Below are positions 10,124 through 20,900 of a stretch of DNA of 64,000 nt, in pieces. Numbering within the stretch: the first letter of the stretch is position 1; each line of letters opens with the position of its first letter. The translations under genes and the position numbers were made by a program. This DNA comes from Pseudomicrostroma phylloplanum. Lineage: Eukaryota; Basidiomycota; Exobasidiomycetes; Microstromatales. The stretch covers positions 193,579 through 257,578 of the forward strand of contig BCHS01000001.1 of assembly GCA_039545275.1 (NCBI GenBank), in the 5' to 3' direction. The notes beneath the pieces are model-generated. The model was not told the DNA's origin. It did not search any database and saw only the letters and a program-made list of their open reading frames with translations.

Positions 10124-10993
10124 CTTGATCAACTGGGATGTTGGTAAGACGTGTGAATTTGAATGATAGCTGGTGGGCTATCAGACACGGGAGCACAACC
10201 GGCAAGGTCAGTATATACCGGCCTCGGCGAGCACGTCAACGCAGCGTGCGCACGCGCTGTACTCACCTAGTTGATTGCACTGAGGCAGAATACACTAAGG
10301 TATGAGCAGAGAGGGGGTGGGTTGTAGATCTCGGTAGGTCCAACGGTAAGTAGGATGTAGAGTGAAGGATCGAGGAAAAAGATGCTGGCAGAGAGGAGCC
10401 GCCATCTTAAGCCTTCACCTCGCGGAAGCATCTCCTGAAGTCTCAGAATATGGCATCCAAAACGCGTCCTTAGGAGGAGGAATGCTTCCGAGTGAGACAT
10501 CGAGCAGCGCGTCATGGTGACACAGCGCGTTGATGACTCTCGCGTGGATGAGCGCCCGACCCGTCTTTGGCCCAGGCAAAGGAAGTAATCCGGTAGTTGG
10601 TCACATGAATCCGTCATAGCATCTGCTGATGCCACAACGCAGTATTACCAGTGTGGTCTCGCGCAGCGTGTCGAAGTGATCCAGCGCATGATCGCTGGCG
10701 GATGCGTATATCCAGACGCCCGATCAATCAAGCCATCCCGCAATCCGGCTAGCAGCAGTGACCAGCTGATGCCGTCTAGGAAGTACGACCAGAGAGCCCG
10801 TTCACTCGAGTGAGCAGCGCTGAGCCAGCTTCAGTACCACACTTCAGATCATTCGGTACCGTCAGATTTGTTCCATCACGCTCAGGCCAGGGTAGGATGT
10901 GTAGATGCTGTGGTCATTGCTATGTATGTGCATGAGATCGGATGGCGCTGTGAGTCGTTTGTGTTGTACAGTGCCCTATTCTCAATGTGTCTC
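10124..10993. other. Intergenic, promoter of the hypothetical gene and 3' flank of the next minus-strand gene
   Basis: 870 bp. TATATA at 10212-10217 is about 90 bp upstream of the ATG at 10123 on the minus strand. No gene recognised; a 122-codon minus-strand open frame at 10267-10635 lacks an ATG at its start and any domain. Confidence 0.5.
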
Positions 10994-12637
10994 TTACTTC
11001 CTGCTGCTCGGAGCAGGTTTGCCAACGCTGGATGCTTTCCAGTCAGCAATTGACCCCGTCCCTGGCTGAAATTTGGGCTTCGGCAGGTGCCCATTCGCCG
11101 ATGGCGAGGCAGTGGCGGGTGTCGGGCTTCCTTGCTGGTCCGTGGAGAAGCCGCTACTGACTTTGCGGGTCAGAGAAGGCGAGAAGAAGCCAGTCGTGCC
11201 GGTGTTGGGTCTCATAGCGGCCGTAGCCGCTCCCCTTGATGCATCGGGTCCGCCTCGGAGCGAGGATGCATTGTTGCTGGCGGATAGGGCGGCTGAAGCT
11301 GCTTGAAGAACGCTGGTAGCGCTTGGTCTGGGCGTTGAAGTCTTGGAGGCCATAGGCGAACCGCCCCTGGAGTCGTCCGCTTCATGACCTGGTCGGCCCC
11401 TTGCAAATTCTGATGCTGCCTGAGCCCTCGCAGCTTCTTCCCTCTCCCTGTCCGAGATGGGATCGAAGGACTCATTCTTCCCTCCCCACCAAGTCTTTAC
11501 ATTGACAACTCTGCCCCCCAAGTTGACGAGCTGACGCTCTTCGTAGTACCATCGCCGTGGTTTCTGATTTGGATCTGCGTTGAGGGCTTCGACGCCAGTA
11601 GCAGTCGCACCCGACGTAGTTCCTGCTGTATTGATGAGCCTCGGTGGCTGCTTGACAGGGGGTCCGAAGCCCAACGCAGCAGCGACAGCTTGCGAGGGAC
11701 GGCCAGGGGCCGCCGGTTGTCTTTGCATAAGTGCTTGGCCAGGCGCGGCTGCGACAGGAGCCGGGGCTGCTGACGAGGTGTTACCGATCTTTGTGACTTT
11801 GCTGCCTGATGCCGTTGGCGCGATGGCGGCTGAAGTCGATCGCAGTGGGGAGGGGGACAAAGCGGAAGCTGGTGAGGATCGATGGAAGTCGGAAGCTAAG
11901 GTAGCGGGTGTGCCTGAACAATGTGGAAAGGCAGGCATGAAATGAAGCACGTGGAGAGAATGGTGAGCGAGCCGTAGCCAGGCATGTAACACATCAAGTC
12001 GGTACCATGAGGATGAGACTGACCTTCTGCTATTGGTGTGGTGTCGGGCAAGGCATATATCGGCTTCTGTCCCATCTTCAGACCTTTCCTCCATCCTCTG
12101 CCCGGGCCAGGCGCTCCCCTAGCCTTTGCTCCTTTCCTCCTCTTAGCGGGTGGCAGAGCGTCAAGCTCCTCTGCTGTCATGTGTCCCACCTCGTCTCTGA
12201 TGGTAGGCTTGCGCTTGCCCTTGACCGGAGGCACGAGGGATGGTGAAGCGATTCTAGAAGATGAGCTACCAAGGCTGCGCTGTAGATGTGCTCCTGCGAT
12301 CCCGTCAGCTGCTGAAGATGGGGCATTGGAGCCTTCGTCATCTTCGTCTTCGGAGGCCAGCTCGTCTTCAGAGTCTGCTGCATCTGTGAGGAAGGTGTGA
12401 TGCAAGAGCTAGGAGGAGCGTCAGAAGCTGGGCGGCCTGTATGCTGTTCCTCACGGTGTGATACTGACTGGACGTTGCCATGCTGACGTCTGCCCCGCCC
12501 GCGTCCGATGCTGCCTCTCCTGTTTCGTCCGCTGCCAGAGCCTGTGGTGCTTGTGATGTAGGAGTGGCAGACATTGCTGGGTTGTTGGCTGCTTCCTCGG
12601 AAGGATGTAGCTTGAGTTTGATCCTGAACTTGCTCAT
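10994..12637 (-). CDS. Nuclear low-complexity protein, possibly INO80 subunit Ies4-like
   Basis: Exons 12637-12469, 12383-12024, 11913-10994 give 482 aa. The N-terminus MSKFRIKLKLHPSEE is a short beta-like basic segment. An acidic region (DSEDELASEDEDDE) and a basic segment PPAKRRKGAKARG with GRGWRKG follow. The most conserved-looking block is KPRRWYYEERQLVNLGGR with KTWWGG, near residue 270. The C-terminal third is Ser/Ala/Pro-rich and probably disordered. A short R-L-x-L-K-L start followed by a basic region and an RRW...W block resembles what I recall of the fungal Ies4 family, but this is weak. Both introns use the donor GTCAGT. It is divergent to ERG8 over 321 bp. Confidence 0.62.
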
Positions 12638-12958
12638 GGTGGTGCTGCAATGACGAGGTAGAGGGAGGAGAAGGGAGGTATAGTAGACGGAGCAAGGACG
12701 ATTCCTGGGAGCAAAGGTACGGCGGCAGTGAGGGATGGCGGGTGATAGGTAGCGCCGAGGTGTCAGAGGATGGCTGGCTGTTGGGGGCGTAGCCGCACCT
12801 CGCCGCCTCGTCAGTCCTTCGTGTCGCAGTTGCTTCCGCCTTGCGCATCGTCCCCAAGCCACGACGAGGTACTCTTACCCCGCATCACCACTGCTAGCCC
12901 TCCATCCCTCACCTCTGCTCCTTGCACACTTGCTGGCCATTCAGCGAGGTTGACGACG
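12638..12958. promoter_or_regulatory. Divergent promoter between the Ies4-like gene and ERG8
   Basis: 321 bp separate the two start codons. The plus-strand frame of ERG8 is open back to 12770, but the first ATG with a conserved N-terminus is at 12959. No TATA box seen. Confidence 0.4.
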
Positions 12959-14937
12959 ATGCCAGCTTCATCGAGCTATACCCTCGCATCCTCGCCTGGC
13001 AAGGTCCTCCTGGCCGGCGGCTACCTCGTCCTCTCCCCAGCATACCCAGGTCTCGTGGTGGGCACCGACTCGCGCTTCTACTCTCTCGTGGCCCCTTGTT
13101 CTCAGCACAATTCCAGCCCTTCAACCTCGTCTTCTGTCATCCCAATCACAATACGCAGCCCTCAATTCGAGGAAGCGATCTGGACCTTCTCCTTAGATGT
13201 GACACAAGCAACCATCAGTCTCAGCAAAGCTTCAGCAGAGAGCCCAAACGCAGGCCGATCACCCTTCCTCTGCCTCTCCATCATCTACTGCCTAGCTCTA
13301 GCATTTCAGCAGAAGACTCAGGACGAGCTCAACATCTCGCTAGGGAGCGGACTCGAGATCCATGTCCTAGCTGACAATGACTTCTATTCTCAGCGAAAAG
13401 AAGTGAGTAGGGCTTACAAGAGTATTCGGTGCCCCCAGGCCCTTCCCGGTACTGACACTGTATTCTCTGACGTCCTTGGTCAGGCCATGCCTCCCACATC
13501 GGAATACCTCAAAAGTCTCACACCCTTCAACCAGCTTCACTGCCCCATCTCAAAAGTTCACAAGACAGGTCTGGGCTCTTCTGCAGCCCTGACTACCTCC
13601 CTAGTATCTGCCCTCCTCATCCACCTTGGTGTGGTGAGCCGGGACCTTTCGGACGAAGATCTTGCTCTGCTTCATAACGCAGCTCAGCTGGCTCACTGCG
13701 CAGCACAAGGCAAGGTCGGGAGTGGGTTCGACGTCAGTTCGGCGGTCTGGGGAAGCCAGGTCTTCAGGAGATTCGACCCATTGGCATTAGAGGCGCTATT
13801 GCAGGAGGTTCCAGCTATAGGTGTGGAAGGGAGCGAGGTAAGTTCGCAGCGTGGCCTAGATAGCATGGCGAGAGGGACTGATCGCTGAGTGGGTCACATT
13901 CATTCTTTGTCACATTCATCTATTATCGCTCAGCCTACAAATGTCCGTACCATTGCCGACCTACTCTCTCATCTGGACCCTCGGCATGTGCTCTGGCAGC
14001 CATCTCCCTTGTCAGCAGCAGAAGCTTCGTTGGGTCCGACCAAGTCAGATGGCTCTCATCCCACGGCCTACGAAGGATTGCATTATGCCCCTTCCAACCT
14101 TGGTAACGGCAACGCATCAGAAGATACATCCAGCCCAAGTATACCCCGTCCGGCCCCCCTTGAGCTGCCACCTCGCATAGAGATGCTGTTGGCAGACGTA
14201 GACGCCGGCTCAAATACCCCCAGTCTAGTCGGCAAGGTGATGGAATGGAGGAAGAAGAAGCCCGAGTGGGCCAAGCAGCTTTACAATGTGCTCGCGACGT
14301 CCAACCAGAGTCTAGCAGATGCGCTGCTCAGCCTGAAGATGACGCATGATACCGACGCGGCTCGTTACCATGAGACGCTGGACAAGGCGGCAGGACTGAG
14401 ATCCAAAGCCGTGAGTAGAGTGAGAGCAGTTGCAAGACGAAATGAACGACTACTTATCTGCTCGATACTTCTCCAACCGTGCATTAGTGGCCTGCCCCTA
14501 GCGCTATGGACGACCCAGAAGATCCAATGACGCATCTCGTGTCAGCTCGCAATGCCTTGCGCTCCATTCGCGCAGGCATGCGCGAGCTAGGCAAGCTAAG
14601 CGGAGCTCCCATCGAGCCCGACGAGATGGGTCGTCTGATCCAAGGCGTCATTGAGACGGTGGAAGGAGTGGTAGGAGGCGGAGTGCCCGGAGCGGGCGGC
14701 TACGATGCCCTCTACGTGCTCTACATCTCCGAACAGACAGCCGCTGGGTCGAGGGCTGGCGAGATCGAGAAGACGCTGATGGCGGCAAGGGAGAAGGGGC
14801 TGAGTGTGGGAGTCCTCCTGAGTCGGAGTGGAGGCGCCAAAGGCCACCAGGGCAAGAGCGAATCGAGGCGTGGTGGCCTCAGGTTGGAGGATGTGTCAGA
14901 CGTCAGGGGTCTGTCAGAGGCAGTAGGATGGTCATGA
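12959..14937 (+). CDS. ERG8: Phosphomevalonate kinase
   Basis: Phosphorylates mevalonate-5-phosphate to the diphosphate in the mevalonate pathway feeding sterols and prenyl chains. Exons 12959-13402, 13484-13837, 13934-14410, 14488-14937 give 574 aa. GHMP-kinase features: N-terminal SSPGKVLLAGGYLVLSPAYP, the ATP loop KTGLGSSAALTTS, GKVGSGFDVSSAVWGS, and the C-terminal ADVDAGSNTPSLVGKVMEW signature of eukaryotic ERG8. It is longer than the roughly 450-residue yeast enzyme because of a Ser/Pro insert (residues about 290-340) before the last signature. Start at 12959 gives MPASSSYTLASSPGK, which matches family N-termini. Intron 3 uses TTAG at 14484-14487 as acceptor to reach WPAPSAMDDPED. Confidence 0.93.
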
Positions 14938-15255
14938 TGTCAATGCCATCGTATTACTGCTTGGCATCGATGCGAGGAGGTCTACCGAGCCTCCTATCCT
15001 TTCCCCTATGCGGATACAGCCATCTAAAGGTGGGCCGTGGTCGTGGGCGTGGTCTGTGCGGCGGCTTGAGATTCTTCCCTTTCCGTGTTTGTTTGGCGTC
15101 ACAGGGGCGCAGCAGCAACGACGGCAGCTGCCCAGTTGTATGACCTTCTACCCCTCCACCCTGAAATCGTCACATTTCCTACCACACCTCTTCCTGCTCC
15201 AGTTTGTGAGGCCTTGGACAAACTGATACCATCACACAATCTCACACTCCACGAT
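14938..15255. other. Intergenic, ERG8 3' region and promoter of the LIM-like gene
   Basis: 318 bp between two genes on the same strand. The downstream frame is open back to 15085, but the first ATG in it is at 15256. No other feature seen. Confidence 0.4.
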
Positions 15256-17985
15256 ATGGCTACAGCAGCCCTGTCGTCTCCATCCTCTGGCTCCTCCTCT
15301 GTCCGCTACTGCCGCACATGCGGGGAGGCACTCTCCCTCGGAGCAAGATGTCGCCGCTGTGGTTCTCGAGGAGAAGTCTCTGCTCTCTCCGGCATGACGG
15401 TGCTCACAGATCGCAAAGCAGACCCTTGGGTTTCGAGGTACGCTTCTGGGATCCAGGCTGCGAATGATCTGGCGACAGGGGGAGGGGATAGGGAGGAGGA
15501 AGAGGGAGATGAAACGCAGCCTACTGTGGAGGCAAAGGAGGAGAGGTGGATGCGATCCTCTCGCAACCCAACTTCGTCTACGGCTTACTCCCTCGGGGTG
15601 GGGATGCCCAGCTCGATCTCTCGAGACCTCAAGTTGAGCTCCCTCGCCAGCCCGTCAGGATCCACCTCGCCGCGACGCAGTCCTCTGCCCTCACGCACAG
15701 CGGCGGCATCCACTTCGCTCTCAGGCAGTGCAGAGAGTCTTGAAGGAGATGAGTCTATCGGCAGTCTACCAGCACTCAAGCCGAGACACGCACACATGGC
15801 GCATAGCCCCTCGCAGCCGCTTCTACAACACGCCTCAGGTGGCCTCCTCTCCAAGGTGTGCGGATCAGTCATCGAGCCCGCCTCGTCACGCAATAAGTGG
15901 GCCTGCTCAAACTGTAACCTCGTCTTTGCCAGAGACAGCACCGTGTACGTACCTCCTGCCAGCGCAGTGCAGCAAGGAGCGACGAACCAGAGCTTTTACT
16001 GCAAGAGCTGCTATACGGAACGCTACGCACTGGGTGTATGCGCTCGCTCTGCCTGCCAGAAACCCGTCCTGGGCAGCACAAAGGAGAGTGGACCCTACGT
16101 GAAGGCTGGAGGCGGAAGGCTGTATGATGGAACCTGCTTCCGATGTCATAGCTGTGACGCTGGTGGGGGTCAGCCGCCTGCTGGAGATGGGACGGACATC
16201 ATGCTCGACATGGAAGGACGACCCTCCTGCGAAGGCTGCTTCGGAGCTGCTCCTCGCCGGAGGGAGGTGGTAGGACGTAGCAATGCAGCGGCTTCTATGG
16301 CAGCTGCGACGGCCTTCAGCCCCAGCTTGGGTTCCTCTCTACGTCATGATGTTGGAGGCGAGTTCCCGTTCGGACTGGAGAAGAGTACGGGAACGCCTAC
16401 GAGGAAGGGGGACACCAGAATGACAGCTACTATTGCCGAGCTTTCGCAGAAGTTTGGGAGCCCTAGAGGCAGGCCAGAGCAGATAAAATCGCCACAATCT
16501 CCACTTCCTAGCCCAAGAGTATTGAGCCGAAGTCCGACTCGACCGTCAAGCGCTCAAACACCTCTCGAGCACACTGAAAGGAGTCGCAGTCTCAGTCCGG
16601 CAAAGGACTTGGCTTCACCTGCTGCAGCAACGTCTCCAGTCAAGACGCACACGAGCAGTGGCTTCCCGCTACCACGCAATCGTAGAGAGCCAGAGCAGCA
16701 GACGAACGTCGCCAGCCCTTTGCGGACATCTCAGGTCGGGAACAAGGCCAACCAGAGTGCTGTATCCGCCTCCCTGGAGAAGGCGAGGACTCCACTCCTT
16801 TCAGACAGCAGTGAAGACTGTCTGGCCGGAACTTCCCCCAGTCCTGATAGCATCAGCTGTGCGGCGTGCGGCAAAGGCCCCTTCGATGGTTCCAGCACAG
16901 AAGCGGTCGGCACGAACGGCGAAGAAGCCAGCATGGTCACACTTCCAGGCAGCAGTGCGCAGCTTCGTGGTCCTGTCTGCCTCCATGCCGCCTGCTTCCG
17001 CTGCGACGTCTGCAAAGGAGTCATCGACGGTGGGAAAGCTTTTGTGAGGCTGGATGACATCTACGACAAGTCCACCGCCTCCGCCTTGCCCCTCTTTGCG
17101 CACCCAGCTTGTGCTCCTCCTGCAAGGCTCGCTCCTCGCACCGTCGAGGCAGCCATAGTTCGCAAGACCACTCCAGCGTCCATGGATGACAATACGTCCT
17201 CACACCATCAGCATCCCACTCTTCGGAGCCTCCCTCGTCCGAGCGGAACAGAGGCGGAGCGCAAGCACGTCGCAGTGCACTCCTTTATCAGACGAGCGGA
17301 CTCGTACCAGGCGGAGCAGAAGAGGCTCCAGGATGCAGAGGACCTGGAAGCTCGCGCACGAGATGCCAGGCGAGTAGCAGCGGGAAGGTTGGCCGAGGCG
17401 AGACCAGTGACCGCCCTTAGTGAGGCCAGTAAGCGGTTCAAGGCGACGAGCGGCGCAGCCCCTCCCACGCGGACTCTACTTAATGGCCATCGACCCAATG
17501 CTGCTATGAATCCCGCAGCTGGGATGTTTGCCTCTTCCAATGCGTCTCCAACTCGGACCTTCCCCGCGCCAAGGAGCAGGAGCCCAGTCCGAGCAGGACT
17601 CGAAAGTGCAGCTGTCTCTAGCGCAAATTCTCTGCTGCCCTCTACTGCAGCACCGTCGGCACGCCCAGGCTCGACGCCCAGCTCGTCCAGCAAGTCGTCC
17701 TTCCCAATCTCGCGGTACGGCGGAATGCTCAACTGTGCCGGCTGCTCCGGTCGTCTTACTGCACTAGAGAGCGTGCCCGGGCCCGCCGGCTCACACTGGC
17801 ACCGCAAGTGTCTCGTCTGTCGCGGGTCAGCCGCTACTGCCTCGTCCAGCAGCACAGTGGGAATGCGAGCTACGGCTCGAGGTGCAGGAGGCGGAGAGTG
17901 TGGGAAGCAGCTGGACAGTTTTGCCAAGGTGCGAGAAGATGACGGGGCGGTGAGGTGCGCTGAGTGCTATCGATCCGGCCGATGA
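15256..17985 (+). CDS. LIM-like zinc-binding protein, intronless, 909 aa
   Basis: Single exon; ATG in GATATGG at 15256. Four cysteine modules can be seen. A short zinc ribbon CRTC(19-22)...CRRC(32-35) opens the protein. A LIM-like domain runs from about residue 217 (CSNC), through FYCKSCY, CARSACQ, CFRCHSC, to SCEGCFG. A second starts near 535 (CAACGKGPF) with HAACFRCDVCKG. A third near 827 (NCAGCSGRL) runs through HWHRKCLVC to CAECYRSGR at the C-terminus. The linkers are long, Ser/Pro-rich and disordered, with SPTRP and SRSLSPAK motifs that could be kinase targets. Fungal LIM proteins of this build often act at polarity or actin sites, but I cannot assign an ortholog. The third module contains an insert between its zinc knuckles. 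Confidence 0.85.
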   Translation: MATAALSSPSSGSSSVRYCRTCGEALSLGARCRRCGSRGEVSALSGMTVLTDRKADPWVSRYASGIQAANDLATGGGDREEEEGDETQPTVEAKEERWMRSSRNPTSSTAYSLGVGMPSSISRDLKLSSLASPSGSTSPRRSPLPSRTAAASTSLSGSAESLEGDESIGSLPALKPRHAHMAHSPSQPLLQHASGGLLSKVCGSVIEPASSRNKWACSNCNLVFARDSTVYVPPASAVQQGATNQSFYCKSCYTERYALGVCARSACQKPVLGSTKESGPYVKAGGGRLYDGTCFRCHSCDAGGGQPPAGDGTDIMLDMEGRPSCEGCFGAAPRRREVVGRSNAAASMAAATAFSPSLGSSLRHDVGGEFPFGLEKSTGTPTRKGDTRMTATIAELSQKFGSPRGRPEQIKSPQSPLPSPRVLSRSPTRPSSAQTPLEHTERSRSLSPAKDLASPAAATSPVKTHTSSGFPLPRNRREPEQQTNVASPLRTSQVGNKANQSAVSASLEKARTPLLSDSSEDCLAGTSPSPDSISCAACGKGPFDGSSTEAVGTNGEEASMVTLPGSSAQLRGPVCLHAACFRCDVCKGVIDGGKAFVRLDDIYDKSTASALPLFAHPACAPPARLAPRTVEAAIVRKTTPASMDDNTSSHHQHPTLRSLPRPSGTEAERKHVAVHSFIRRADSYQAEQKRLQDAEDLEARARDARRVAAGRLAEARPVTALSEASKRFKATSGAAPPTRTLLNGHRPNAAMNPAAGMFASSNASPTRTFPAPRSRSPVRAGLESAAVSSANSLLPSTAAPSARPGSTPSSSSKSSFPISRYGGMLNCAGCSGRLTALESVPGPAGSHWHRKCLVCRGSAATASSSSTVGMRATARGAGGGECGKQLDSFAKVREDDGAVRCAECYRSGR

Positions 17986-20900
17986 GATGTCTTCATGTGA
18001 CTCCTACATTGTACAATATCTACGGCACCTTTCTTGATCTTCCGCAATCCTGAGCTTCCTTCGAAGCTATTGCTCTCTACACAGAGAGAGCATGCACGGA
18101 TGGTTGGCCCTTCCATCCCCGGCTGATTCTGGACGATTACCGGCTGATACTGGGCTTCCTGTGCCGTGCTCTGCGTCTCCTCTCGCGTTGTCTTGACGAC
18201 AATGACAGTATATGACTGGTGCCAAGCCTCATTTGCCATGCCGTAGATTTCTCCCCGCATTGTCTGGGCGACTCCTGACTGCGAGGTGCATCGATTCGGT
18301 TATCTCGACGAACTATGTCTTGTCCTTTCTTCATGAACTATCCGGTGTACTCTCTCGATGAACGATGCGTTGTGCCTGCCCGTAACCTTGCGAATGCCAT
18401 CTTGCGATGTCCATCGGAGACCCCGACCCCACGCAGCTGGCAATGAACCTAGTATCCCTCAAAATGCTCCTTGTGCCAGACCCCGGAGCTCTTCCACTCG
18501 GAGGGTGATGCACTCTGAGCTCTGTCTGAAGCTTACATTGCTCGGACCTCGCTCGGAGGTCCTGCCCTCGGAGCTCCGGGCGTTTATGCTGCCTCAAGAG
18601 TCTGCAATGGGCCCGCTACCTCTCCCGCTATTGGCGCCGCCCCAGTAAACGCCCCGCTTTCGGGCAAGTTCGGCAGCTCTCCCACTCAGGGCTTCGCAAT
18701 GAATCACATGGGAAAATCTGGCGCTGGCACCTGCGCCCGTTCGCCATCCTTGCTAACCTCGCACCGCGGTAGGTCCCGGGTCGCCAGAATCTCCTGCCTT
18801 GCCTCGGCCCCTTAGCAATGGCGCATGGCAGGAAACCGGCCGATTGTCGGAACAGACCCGACTTTGCGCCGCCGGCCGCCGGCCCTCGGAGCCAAGACTA
18901 CTTTGCTCCACTAGGGACATTGCTCACATCTTTGCCAAGCAGACCCCCTCCTCACCTCCACGCCGGCTAGATTGTGATTGTCTCTCTTCTCGGGCGAACG
19001 GAATGTCCGAGGAGGAGGGGCGTCAGGAGGGGCCATGCGAAGCGGCAGGATCCCGATGGGCCACAATGTCCGCGCCTCTCGCGTCGAGCCGAGTCTGGCC
19101 TTTTTCGGGAGCAACTTCGGCAGCCGAAAATCGGGGGGCGCCCTGATACGCAATTGATAGGGAAGGTGCTAAGGCACATGATCGCAGTGCCGAAGTGATC
19201 GACCCGGCGGGAATTCAATCAGCTCGGGCAGCCCCAGGGTGAGGCAAAGGAGAAGAGAGGAATGATGGCATGATTTCGGAGTCTTGATAGAGGCGTCGGC
19301 CGCGTGATAGTCGTTTCAAAGTGACGACAGAACAAACCCTGCAGTGCCGAGCGAGCACAGGAAGACAACGCCTCCATCTCAGATCAAGGCTCCGCCTGCC
19401 GTACAATCAGCGCCAAGAACGAAGGTGGGGCTGTAGGGGATCAGAGCTGGTGGCGAGCAATGGTTGCTGACAGTGACTGGGGTTCAATGACGGAGGCGGC
19501 GCTTCCTTCGTCGTAGAGGCATGCCGAGCAATTCCACACTTCGGCCATGATCTGGGGGGGCTGTGAAGCAATCCGATCATCAGCAGGCGCCCCGGACACT
19601 ATCAGCTCATCTTGCGACGCCCTTTGTTCGGCTTTACCGAAAGCTTGTATGATGCAAGTGGAGAGTCAACGGAACATGAAAACAAAAACACAAAAACACA
19701 AAAGGAGAGGAGATTGGGCTCCGAGGAGGTATGGGGAGGTACGAGGAATCGGCGTCTGAGTGTCACGGGTGAGTGCGGAACTACGTGCGAGAAGAAAATC
19801 GAGTGGCGCAGCAAACGCCTCAAATCGGCTGCGACCTCGCCTGGTAGACGCTGCAATCTTGCAGCCAAATTTCCCAGAGCCCAATCAGTAGGCGCGCCTA
19901 CACGTCACAGAAGCCCCCTCTCCGGGGGCGTCAGGCAGTGGCAGCAGCAGCAACAGCAGCAGGAGCCAAGGGCATCTAGCAGCTCGTGTGCTTTTTCAAA
20001 GGCTACAAGTTGCTATTCCTTGGGGCGCGCTTTCCCGCCCAAAGCCGTTCGGGGCGGGGTTTTCCAGCCAGCAGCAGTATCTACTGTCATCACTGGGGCA
20101 CCAGACGGGGGAGGGGGGATCAGCAAACATTAGCTCTCGGAGGGAGTCAGGCTCCGTCATGGTACTCTGCAAATTGGAATGCTTCCGGCCGGGAAGAAAG
20201 GAAGGTAGCACTGCAGTCGCACTCGTGCGAGACGATTCCTTGGTCGTGGTCCAGAGGCGGGAAGGACATCAATCTTCCGGAGCCTAAATCCGGAGAAAGG
20301 TCCCGCATTGCCAAGCGAGCGATCGCTGACTGGTTCCTGCCGAGCAAAATCGATTGGCGCCTTTTGCCTCGCTTGGCGTGCGCTCCTGCCCTTCCCGCCT
20401 TCTTTCCCGCTTTTTGCCGGGTCCACCCGGCTGCTACGGAGAGCCGTTTGGTCGATGATGCTCGTCGAGACTAGGTCTGAGGAGGATCTGTACTGTCAGA
20501 CAGTTCGCTGTCAGCAATCCCGATCATATGCTTTTCGATCACATTCTTGCTCACTTGAAGCTGCTGTTGAATACGTCCTTGCATCGACTCCGTAAGGGTG
20601 TTCCAGTAGAGCAATCTGCCTTTCCGTGCTCCGCCTGGCCGACGGTAGTGAATATCAGCGACGGGGTTGGTTGTGCTTGTTCGTGAGCCGCGGTGCCTCC
20701 CTGGCCCTGCCACGCCATCCGGAGATTCCATGAGTGCAAAGTCAGCCTTGGCTCGGTCGCGGCTTGATTACCCCGCCGGCTCCTCCGGCTGCACGGGAGT
20801 TGCGGTCAGCTCGCTTGCGCCTCGAATCTTGTCCGCCAGGCGACGTCAGGGCACAGCAGCAGCCAGGCGCACCACTGTGGCTGTCCTTGGCCGTCATTCT

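Noticed and set aside
10267..10635. 122-codon minus-strand frame
   Set aside because: No ATG at its start, no domain, and it overlaps likely promoter DNA of the hypothetical gene.
19612..20133. 173-codon plus-strand open frame in the GATA upstream region
   Set aside because: Starts on a non-ATG codon, has patchy composition and a CAG-run, and shows no domain or plausible splice partner.
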